64,000 nt of DNA from an uncultured Oscillospiraceae bacterium (GTDB lineage: Bacteria; Bacillota; Clostridia; Oscillospirales; Acutalibacteraceae). Shown here piece after piece: positions 57,119 through 64,000 of this stretch; the stretch's first letter is position 1; the number at the start of each line of letters is the position of its first letter. The notes below the pieces were generated by a model. That model was not told where the DNA came from, ran no database searches, and saw only the letters and a program-made list of their open reading frames with translations. The DNA is taken from assembly GCA_900547095.1 (NCBI GenBank), contig URFG01000005.1, positions 24,748 to 88,747 of the forward strand, in the 5' to 3' direction. The position numbers and the translations under genes are program-made.

Positions 57119-58571
57119 AGAACTCTGAAATCTTTTCCTTTCTTAAGATCTGCTCTTCAAAGCGATTAATATATTCATACGGATATTTAAAATTAAAAAT
57201 TCTCTCAATAAGTCCGCCGCCCGGCTCTCTTAGTTTTGAAACCGCGCTTGCGCCCACGGCAAATATAGAATGAGTTTCATCCATAATAAAAACATTATAA
57301 AGGCATTCAAAGCCGGGTTTTGCATATCCCACATTTTCGAGATTGCCGACAGTTTTACTCTGCCTGTACATATAATATGGCAAAATTCCGCTTTTTGTCA
57401 ATTCATTTCTGGCATAATCTACCATTTCGCCTGCAATTTCACTTTCAGACGCACCTGAAAACATTTTTTTCTTCGTAAGCTCGCTTGCGCGCTTAAAGGC
57501 AAGAGAATGAACGGTCACGCTTTCGGGGGATAAAGCTATAACTTTTTTAACTGTTTCCTTAAAGCTTTCGGCAGTATCACCCGGAAGACCTGCGATAAGA
57601 TCCATATTGATATTATCAAATCCCATTTTTCTTGCCGATTTAAAGGCTTCGACCGTTTGCGCGCAGGTATGCTTTCTTCCTATTTTCTCTAAGACCGAGT
57701 CGTTCATCGACTGAGGATTTATGCTTATCCTCGTCACCCCGTTTTTCTTTAAAACAGAAAGTTTTTCGTCATCCACCGTATCAGGTCTTCCCGCTTCCAC
57801 AGTGAATTCCCTTAAATTTGAAAAATCAAAATTATCCTTTAATGCTTTGATAATCACATCAAGCTGAACAGCTGAAAGCGAGGTGGGCGTGCCGCCGCCG
57901 ATATACACCGATTCGAGAACAAGCCCTAAGGGATTTATTATTTCAGCTGTTTTTTTAATCTCCTCGCATAGTTTTTCAACATACAAAGGAATTATTTTTG
58001 CCGCACTCTCCACAGAATGGGAAACGAAAGAGCAATAAGAACATCTCGTAGGGCAAAAAGGAATAGAAACATAAAGGCTGAAAGATTCGGGCTTTGATAA
58101 TTCTATTATCTTTTTTTCTCTTTGAGCGCTTTCTTTGCAAAGGCTTATTTTGCTTTCATTTACAAAATAGACCTCTTTTAAAATTCTCTCTGTCTCTTTT
58201 TCTCCGAACTGCTCCGAAAGCCTTAAAAAAAGCTTTGCAGGTCTTATTCCTGTGAGCATTCCCCAGGCGGGAGAATATCCTGTGATATCTTTTAAGCACT
58301 TAAAAAGCGCGCCGCACAAATTTTCTTCGCATTTTTTATCGGAGATCTCGCAAAGCACAGTAGTGTTATGCTCTGAATATCCGTCTAAAAGGTCTGCTTT
58401 TACGCTGATATTTATAATTCCGCCTAAGCTTTCGGCTTTACATTCTATCGACTGACCGCTGACATTTTCAATATTATTTAAAACTTTAAGCTTTTCATAA
58501 GGATAAAATATTCCTATAAGCTTTTGCACTTCATAGTCAAAAGAATGACCTATATTAAAAACAGTTATCAT
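57090..58571 (-). CDS. hemZ: Coproporphyrinogen III dehydrogenase HemZ (oxygen-independent, HemN-like)
   Basis: 493 residues. An N-terminal ~160-residue domain typical of HemZ is followed by radical SAM cluster C173-x3-C177-x2-C180 (CPTRCSYCSF), ESVYIGGGTPTSL, TVEAGRPDT and NMDLIAGLPGDT. Catalyses decarboxylation of coproporphyrinogen III in haem synthesis, although several HemN/HemZ relatives act elsewhere and no other haem genes are here. The ATG at 58571 has no clear SD and overlaps the MBL gene, so coupling is likely. Confidence 0.88.
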   Translation of the reverse strand: MITVFNIGHSFDYEVQKLIGIFYPYEKLKVLNNIENVSGQSIECKAESLGGIINISVKADLLDGYSEHNTTVLCEISDKKCEENLCGALFKCLKDITGYSPAWGMLTGIRPAKLFLRLSEQFGEKETERILKEVYFVNESKISLCKESAQREKKIIELSKPESFSLYVSIPFCPTRCSYCSFVSHSVESAAKIIPLYVEKLCEEIKKTAEIINPLGLVLESVYIGGGTPTSLSAVQLDVIIKALKDNFDFSNLREFTVEAGRPDTVDDEKLSVLKKNGVTRISINPQSMNDSVLEKIGRKHTCAQTVEAFKSARKMGFDNINMDLIAGLPGDTAESFKETVKKVIALSPESVTVHSLAFKRASELTKKKMFSGASESEIAGEMVDYARNELTKSGILPYYMYRQSKTVGNLENVGYAKPGFECLYNVFIMDETHSIFAVGASAVSKLREPGGGLIERIFNFKYPYEYINRFEEQILRKEKISEFYDKYYKRNK

Positions 58572-59190
58572 AATTCAAAAACGGGTTAAATTCCTTTTCG
58601 TGTTTTATTGTAGTCGCTCTTCCGTGGCCGGGAAAGACCTCTGTATTATCGGGGAAACTTGAACATAGCTTTTTAACCGATCTTAAAAGCGCTTCCCTTT
58701 CGCCGCCTAAAAATCTGTCGTTACCTATGCTCTCAAAAAACAGCGTATCTCCCGAAAAAAGCTTGCCTGATATAAAATATGACATTCCGCCTTTAGTATG
58801 CCCCGGGGTGAACACGGATCTTATTTCAATATCGCCTATTTTATAAATTTGTCCGTCTTCAAGCAGGATATCGGGAATAAAAGGCTCTATTTTCACTCCG
58901 AACATCGCGGATAAATTAACAGAGCTGTTATTTATTCCCTCGGCGTCGCCTTTTCCCACAGCGACCTTTACATCAAATTTATTTTTAAGCTCACTTACAG
59001 CGGAAATATGATCAAAATGGCAATGAGTAAGCAAAACAAGCAAGTTTTTATTGCATTTTTTTGCAAAAAATAAAAAGTTTTCTACTATTTCGCTTTTATC
59101 TCCGGGATCGATCACCACGGCGGCTGAATCGGAGCTTAATAAATAGCAGTTAGTCTGCATTTGCCCTAAAATCACAGTTTCAAGTTTCAT
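58555..59190 (-). CDS. MBL-fold metallo-hydrolase (glyoxalase II-like)
   Basis: About 211 residues from ATG 59190 (GGAG upstream), overlapping the dtd end by 11 nt. Metal motifs: LTHCHFDHISA (HxHxDH), TPGHTKGGM, SGDTLFFESIGN and GHGRATTI. The family includes YqgX-type hydrolases similar to glyoxalase II. The exact thioester or other substrate is not known. Confidence 0.92.
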   Translation of the reverse strand: MKLETVILGQMQTNCYLLSSDSAAVVIDPGDKSEIVENFLFFAKKCNKNLLVLLTHCHFDHISAVSELKNKFDVKVAVGKGDAEGINNSSVNLSAMFGVKIEPFIPDILLEDGQIYKIGDIEIRSVFTPGHTKGGMSYFISGKLFSGDTLFFESIGNDRFLGGEREALLRSVKKLCSSFPDNTEVFPGHGRATTIKHEKEFNPFLNYDNCF

Positions 59191-59644
59191 TTTTTCTCCA
59201 GGTTTCGGTATCAAGCATAATTGTTACAGGTCCGTCGTTAATTAGCGATACTTTCATATCCGCCCCGAAAACGCCCTTTTCCACTCTTTTGATACCTGAT
59301 TTTTTAAGTTCCTCACAAAACTTATCGTAATAGTCTTTTGCGGCTTTCGGCTCCTTAGCGTTTATAAACGACGGCCTGTTGCCTTTTTTGGTATCTGCGG
59401 CGAGGGTGAACTGCGAAACGCAGAGAACTTCCCCGCCGATATCGAGGATAGACCTATTCATTTTGCCGTTTTCATCCTCAAAAATTCTTAGCTTTGATAC
59501 CTTATTTGAAAGCACCGAAATATCTTCATCGGTATCGTCAAAAACACTGCAAAATAATATCAAAAATCCCTCTTTGCAGCTGCCTTTGAGCTCGCCGTCT
59601 GCTATGACCGAGGCTTCGCTTACCCTTTGAATAAGAGCTTTCAT
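59180..59644 (-). CDS. dtd: D-aminoacyl-tRNA deacylase
   Basis: 154 residues. MKALIQRVSEASV start, the gate motif SQFTLAADTKKGNRPSF, and NDGPVTIMLDT (GP motif), all typical of DTD. Removes D-amino acids (and glycine from tRNA-Ala). Overlaps relA as ATGA, the conserved relA-dtd pair. Confidence 0.96.
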   Translation of the reverse strand: MKALIQRVSEASVIADGELKGSCKEGFLILFCSVFDDTDEDISVLSNKVSKLRIFEDENGKMNRSILDIGGEVLCVSQFTLAADTKKGNRPSFINAKEPKAAKDYYDKFCEELKKSGIKRVEKGVFGADMKVSLINDGPVTIMLDTETWRKNET

Positions 59645-61836
59645 TTTCCTATCCTTTCAACGCTGTAAATTCCCTTTATCTTTTCTATCCTCGCAATTAT
59701 ACTTCTTAAATGCTCCACGCTTTCAGCGCTGATAGAAAAGAGAATTACGCAGTTGCCGCCCTTTGTCTGCCTGGCATTTACCGTGTGAGTTGCAACTCGC
59801 ATATTATTGAGCGCTCCGATAACATCGCCTAAAAGACCGTCCCTGTCGATAGCGCCGATTTGCAGAGTGGTGATAAAGCTTTCGCTAACACCCTTATTCC
59901 AATGCGCCGGTATCCAGCGCTCGGGCTCGGAAGAAGATGAAATATCTACAGGCACATTAGAGCAATCCCTTTTATGGATAGATACGCCGTGGCCTCTTGT
60001 GATAAATCCTATTATTTCATCGCCCGGAAGCGGAGAACAGCACTTTGATAGCTTAATAAGGCAATTATCGATACCCTCGACTATTACACCCTCGCCTGTG
60101 CCTTTTCTTACGGTCTGCGGAATTATTTCAGGCGGTTTTACAGCGTTTGTCCGCTTATTATAATCCTCTCTTATTCTCGGCATTAGCTTTGATAAGAGCA
60201 ATCCGCCGTAACCCAAAGCGGCATAAAACTCATCCCTGTTATTAAGGTGGAGCCTTTCCGCTATTTCATCGATAAATTTATTTTGTTCTTCTTCGCCGAG
60301 ATTAATGGAGTTACGCCTGAATTCGCGCTCGACCATTTCTCTGCCCTCGGCGATATTTTCCGCTCTTCTTTCCTTTTTAAACCAGGATCTTATCTTTGAT
60401 TTGGCCTGGTTTGTAACGGCGATATTTATCCAATCCCTGCTCGGGCCGTGGCCCGCCTGATTTGTGGTGATTATCTCTATTACTTCGCCTGTCTGAACAA
60501 TATGGTTTATCGGAGCTATCTTTCCGTTTACCTTAGCGCCGACCATTTTTATTCCCACAGCGGAATGAATGGCGAATGCGAAATCGACCACCGTTGATCC
60601 AACGGGGAGATTTATAACGTCGCCCTTAGGAGTAACTGCGAAAACATCCTCCTGCGAAAGATCGACTTTTATACTTCTTACAAGCTCCGAAGCGTCGCCA
60701 GAGGAGTCCTGATCCTCAAGTATCTGTCTTATCCAGGCAAGCCTGTTTTCAAAGCCTTTATCGCCCGAATTTATACCCTCTTTATACTTCCAGTGCGCGG
60801 CAATTCCGAATTCCGCGGTGTGGTGCATTTCAAAGGTGCGGATCTGAATTTCAAAAGGGACTCCCTCGCGGCTTATGACCGTGGTGTGGAGCGACTGATA
60901 CATATTCGGCTTAGGCGTAGAGATATAGTCCTTAAACCTGTTAGGAATAGGTCTGAACATATCGTGCATTATTCCGAGAATATTATAGCAGTCGGGCACA
61001 GTGTCGGTTATTATCCTTATAGCATAAATATCATATATCTCATCAAAATCTTTTCCCTGGAGATACATTTTGCGGTAAATGCCGTAAATCGATTTTATTC
61101 TGCTTTGAAACGACATTTTAACGCCGGGCATTTCTTCGCTCAATCTCTCTTCAATTCTTGCCCTCAGATCGTCAAGAAGAGTTTCCCTGTCCTTGCTTCT
61201 TTCTTTAAGCAGTGCGGAAATTTCTTTATAAGCCACGCTGTCAAGGTGCTTTATTGCAAGATCTTCAAGCTCTTCTTTAACGGCGCGGATACCGAGCCTG
61301 TGAGCGATAGGCGCATAGACTTCTAAGGTTTCAAGCGATTTATCAAGCTGTTTTTGCTCGGGCATTGCGTCAAGTGTACGCATATTATGCAGTCTGTCCG
61401 CAAGCTTGATAATAATTACTCTTATATCCTTACCCATTGCTATGAGCATTTTTCTTAAGCTTTCCGCCTGCTGCTGCTCTTTTGAATTAAAAGAAAGCTT
61501 TCCTATTTTCGTTACTCCGTCAACAAGGAGCGCTATTTCCGAGCCGAATTCTTTTCTTAAGTCCTCTAAAGTTACATCGGTGTCTTCTACAACATCGTGC
61601 AAAAGAGCGGCTGCTATCGAGCAGCTGTCCATTCCAAGCGTTACGATTATCTGAGCGACATAAAACGGATGAATATAATAATCCTCGTGGCTTAATCTTT
61701 TTTGACCTGCGTGGTGTTTTACGCAAAACTCATAAGCTTTCTTGACCAATTCATAGTCATACTCTCCGCCCTGCTCCCGCATAAGCATTTCAAGCTTTTT
61801 ATAATTTCCGGTTTCAACCCTGTTCAATCCGCTCAC
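59641..61836 (-). CDS. relA: Bifunctional (p)ppGpp synthetase/hydrolase (RelA/SpoT family)
   Basis: 731 residues. The HD hydrolase domain (HHAGQKRLSHEDYYIHP, LLHDVVEDTDVT, KLADRLHNMRTL) looks active. The synthetase domain shows FKDYISTPKPNMYQSLHT and EIQIRTFEMH. The TGS domain has VFAVTPKGDVINLPVGST, and a C-terminal ACT domain ends KGIYSVERIG. Stringent-response enzyme with both activities expected. GTG 61836 overlaps the recJ end. A TTG at 61827 is the alternative. Confidence 0.97.
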   Translation of the reverse strand: MSGLNRVETGNYKKLEMLMREQGGEYDYELVKKAYEFCVKHHAGQKRLSHEDYYIHPFYVAQIIVTLGMDSCSIAAALLHDVVEDTDVTLEDLRKEFGSEIALLVDGVTKIGKLSFNSKEQQQAESLRKMLIAMGKDIRVIIIKLADRLHNMRTLDAMPEQKQLDKSLETLEVYAPIAHRLGIRAVKEELEDLAIKHLDSVAYKEISALLKERSKDRETLLDDLRARIEERLSEEMPGVKMSFQSRIKSIYGIYRKMYLQGKDFDEIYDIYAIRIITDTVPDCYNILGIMHDMFRPIPNRFKDYISTPKPNMYQSLHTTVISREGVPFEIQIRTFEMHHTAEFGIAAHWKYKEGINSGDKGFENRLAWIRQILEDQDSSGDASELVRSIKVDLSQEDVFAVTPKGDVINLPVGSTVVDFAFAIHSAVGIKMVGAKVNGKIAPINHIVQTGEVIEIITTNQAGHGPSRDWINIAVTNQAKSKIRSWFKKERRAENIAEGREMVEREFRRNSINLGEEEQNKFIDEIAERLHLNNRDEFYAALGYGGLLLSKLMPRIREDYNKRTNAVKPPEIIPQTVRKGTGEGVIVEGIDNCLIKLSKCCSPLPGDEIIGFITRGHGVSIHKRDCSNVPVDISSSSEPERWIPAHWNKGVSESFITTLQIGAIDRDGLLGDVIGALNNMRVATHTVNARQTKGGNCVILFSISAESVEHLRSIIARIEKIKGIYSVERIGK

Positions 61837-63835
61837 CGCCCTTTAATCTATTATATATTTTTGAGTTTTCAAGACTTGTTTTTACTCCCGTGTTTACAGC
61901 CGTGTACCTGTTATTCTCGCATTTTGCAAGACCTAATTCTTTAAGCACAGAAAGCGCCGCGCAGGTCTTTGCAATTCCGAGAGTACCGGCAAAGCTGAAC
62001 TTAATTCGTTCCTTATTTATTTTTTTATTCAGAATATTTTTATATATTATACCCACTTCATCTCTTGAGGGAACAATTAAAGCCGTATTTTTGCTGTAGC
62101 CCGAAAGGTAATCGTCAAGCTCAAAAAGAGTCTTGAAATAAGAGTCTTCATCAAAATCGGAAGGTCTGATATTTTTTATCTGAACGGTTAAATTATATTC
62201 GTCTTTATAATAATTAAGTCCCACCGTAACTGCGATATCCACTTTATCCGAACATTCAAAGCAGAAATCCTCCGCTTTTACTCCGAACATCACCGCCTGA
62301 AACACCGTTTCGTTTTTCCTGAGCATAAGCTTTAAATGCTTTCCTGAGCCTATAGGAATTATTCTGTCTATCACGCAATCGGTTATGGCAAACATAGGAA
62401 CTGGATTCCCCTGTCCGAACGGCTCTAAGGCTTTTATAGCATACGCCATATCGACTCCGAGCGCTGCGGGGTTTAATTTTAAATCGATATTAAGCTTTTG
62501 CACCGCTATATCGATTTTGCGCGCATATTCATTTATTTTTTCTCTGAATTTATCGATATTATCAGAGCTTAATGTAACGCCTGCGGCAAGCTCGTGGCCT
62601 CCGAATTTCAAAAGCAGATCGGAGCAGCTTTCCAAAGATTTAAAAATATTAAAACCTTTAAAGCTTCTCCCCGATCCGTGGCATACGCCTCCATCTTCGG
62701 TTAAAACAATGCTCGGTCTGCCGTATTTCTCGGTCACTCTGGCGCTCACAATGCCGAGCACTCCGCTATGCCAATTTTTACCGCTTACTATTATCACGCG
62801 ATTATGGTCAAACCCGTTTTGCTCGATTATTTCAAAAGCCTTTGAAGATATCTTTTTTTCAAGCTCCTGGCGGCGCGCGTTTTCAGCGTCTATTTCGTTT
62901 GCAAGAGAGAGCGAAAGCATATTATCCTTGCACAAAAGGAGATTTAGCGCTCTTGAAGCGTTGCCCATTCTTCCTGCGGCGTTTATTCTCGGCACAAGAC
63001 CGAAAGAGAGCTTTAAAGAATCGATATCTTTTCTGTTAAGCCCTGCAACGCTTATAAGTGCGTTAAGCCCCGGGCGGGAATTGTTTTTTATCATTTTTAA
63101 GCCGTATTTTACCATACAGCGGTTTTCGTCAACAAGCGGCATAACATCGCCGACGGTTGCAAGCGCCAGCAGGTCGCCGTAAATTTTAAGCATCTGCTCG
63201 GGTTCCTTATCTGCTGTAACGCAGATAAGCTTAAATACTACAGCGGCGCCGCATATTTCTTTAAAACCGCTCGGATCGTCAGCTCTGTGCGGATCGACCA
63301 CTGCCTCGGCTTCGGGAAGAATATCCTGCGGGATATGGTGATCCGTAACGACCGTTTTTATCCCCATTTTATTTGCATACTCAATTTCATCTATTGCCGC
63401 AATTCCGTTATCAACAGTAATAATAAGCTCAACATTTTGCTCTTTAAGCTTATCTATTGCGGCTTTATTCATTCCGTAACCCTCTAAGATTCTGTCGGGA
63501 ATATAAGTAACTGCGTTTGCTCCTCTTGAAAGAAGATAGTCATAAAGCATAGCCGTAGATGTAACGCCGTCACAGTCATAATCTCCGAACACGGCTATTT
63601 TCTTATTTTCCTCTATAGCGGAATTCACAGCATTTGCGGCTTTTTCAATATCCGCAAGCATAAAGGGGTCGGCAAGCACCGGCTCGTCGCTTAAAAAAAG
63701 GTCGAATTCGGCAGGGTCGCTTATTCCTCTTGTGGAGGCTATAAGGGCGGCGAAAGGATCCGCTTCGCAGGCGGCGGCAAGATTTTTTGCAAGCGCGCAG
63801 TCGGGTCTGGCGATATTCCACTTTTTCACAGCCAT
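61814..63835 (-). CDS. recJ: Single-stranded-DNA-specific exonuclease RecJ
   Basis: 673 residues. DHH phosphoesterase motifs FGDYDCDGVTSTAML, VDNGIAAIDE, VTDHHIPQ and VDPHRADDP, then the DHHA1 part with GRSFKGFNIFKSLESC and FGGHELAAGVTL, an OB-like domain and a further C-terminal region found in Firmicutes RecJ. 5'-3' exonuclease in repair. First gene of the recJ-relA-dtd-MBL-hemZ chain with a promoter just upstream. Confidence 0.96.
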   Translation of the reverse strand: MAVKKWNIARPDCALAKNLAAACEADPFAALIASTRGISDPAEFDLFLSDEPVLADPFMLADIEKAANAVNSAIEENKKIAVFGDYDCDGVTSTAMLYDYLLSRGANAVTYIPDRILEGYGMNKAAIDKLKEQNVELIITVDNGIAAIDEIEYANKMGIKTVVTDHHIPQDILPEAEAVVDPHRADDPSGFKEICGAAVVFKLICVTADKEPEQMLKIYGDLLALATVGDVMPLVDENRCMVKYGLKMIKNNSRPGLNALISVAGLNRKDIDSLKLSFGLVPRINAAGRMGNASRALNLLLCKDNMLSLSLANEIDAENARRQELEKKISSKAFEIIEQNGFDHNRVIIVSGKNWHSGVLGIVSARVTEKYGRPSIVLTEDGGVCHGSGRSFKGFNIFKSLESCSDLLLKFGGHELAAGVTLSSDNIDKFREKINEYARKIDIAVQKLNIDLKLNPAALGVDMAYAIKALEPFGQGNPVPMFAITDCVIDRIIPIGSGKHLKLMLRKNETVFQAVMFGVKAEDFCFECSDKVDIAVTVGLNYYKDEYNLTVQIKNIRPSDFDEDSYFKTLFELDDYLSGYSKNTALIVPSRDEVGIIYKNILNKKINKERIKFSFAGTLGIAKTCAALSVLKELGLAKCENNRYTAVNTGVKTSLENSKIYNRLKGGERIEQG

Positions 63836-63869
63836 TAAAAGCCCCCCTTTTTCTAAAGTTTTTCTTTAT

Positions 63870-63898
63870 ATTTTACCACTTTCCGACATTTTTTTCAA
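63870..63898 (-). promoter_or_regulatory. sigma-A promoter of the recJ-relA operon
   Basis: Minus strand: TTGAAA, a 17-nt spacer, TAAAAT, followed by a G-rich SD (AAGGGGGG) ahead of the ATG. Confidence 0.65.
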
Positions 63899-63899
63899 T

Positions 63900-63958
63900 A
63901 GACAATACAATCAGGGTACAATGCTTTTTTGAAGAAACGGCTTTAGTTTCGGCATTGT
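63900..63958. repeat. Structured repeat related to 26798-26820
   Basis: Begins AGACAATACAATCAGGGTAC, as at 26798. It then has nested pairings ACAATGC / GCATTGT (63918-63924 and 63952-63958) and GAAAC / GTTTC (63934-63938 and 63946-63950). It may continue past the window edge. No gene in 63836-64000. Confidence 0.45.
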
Positions 63959-64000
63959 TGCCCTCCGCTCACAATACGACAGTATCTTTAAGTCGGGCGC

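Overview
The window is chromosomal DNA of a low-GC, endospore-forming Bacillota, most likely a gut Clostridia (Oscillospirales/Eubacteriales-like). The evidence is an intact sigK, spo0A, yabP and yabQ, a SpoVB-type flippase, a HemZ-type radical SAM enzyme, AT-rich intergenic DNA with good sigma-A promoters, and strong GGAGG ribosome-binding sites. Genes are dense, mostly on the minus strand, and mostly housekeeping.

Layout. 1-1.5 kb holds the start of a truncated CapD/FlaA1 polysaccharide epimerase-dehydratase. 1.6-3.6 kb has mtaB and sigK on the plus strand. 3.6-7 kb is tig-clpP-clpX. 7-13.3 kb holds a phosphoesterase, a small Cys-rich DUF1540 protein, thrC, a dipeptidase and the operon rplS-lepB-rbgA-rnhB-yraN. 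13.5-15.1 kb is rsmD-coaD plus a coiled-coil protein. 15.1-21.1 kb has tspO, a PHP phosphatase, gap, two FAD proteins and a histidine phosphatase. 21.2-24.4 kb is a GH2 beta-mannosidase-like gene divergent from an AraC regulator, with a clear two-turn direct-repeat operator between them.

24.5-34.3 kb is the accessory part. It holds a small cell-wall lysis-like cassette (tiny membrane peptide, amidase, DUF1906-like hydrolase) and a secreted InlB-repeat protein gene broken by one nonsense codon and one frameshift. A structured intergenic region follows. Then comes a 4.3 kb cassette (OPA-type transporter, DeoR regulator, divergent PHP metallohydrolase) bounded by nested direct and inverted repeats, recombinase and phosphatase gene fragments, and tRNA-Thr(GGT).

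34.3-49 kb holds comEB-like dCMP deaminase, an MFS transporter, rpmB, gpsA-plsY-der, rpmF-yceD, a cytidylate-kinase-like gene, spo0A, mscL with a zinc-ribbon tail, the str operon (rpsL-rpsG-fusA) with tuf, and groES-groEL. 49-64 kb holds a lipid kinase, a THUMP methyltransferase, the yab cluster (yabR, divIC, yabQ, yabP, rqcP, HU, flippase) and a chain recJ-relA-dtd-MBL-hemZ-udk-like-zinc ribbon-nucleosidase.

The most interesting regulatory signal is shared by two sporulation genes, sigK and yabP. Each has a GC-rich hairpin whose 3' arm contains the Shine-Dalgarno sequence and whose 13-nt AT-rich loop contains a sigma-E-like -10 element. A transcript reading in from upstream would hide the ribosome-binding site. 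A transcript starting from the promoter in the loop would lack the 5' arm and leave it free. This is inferred from sequence and untested.
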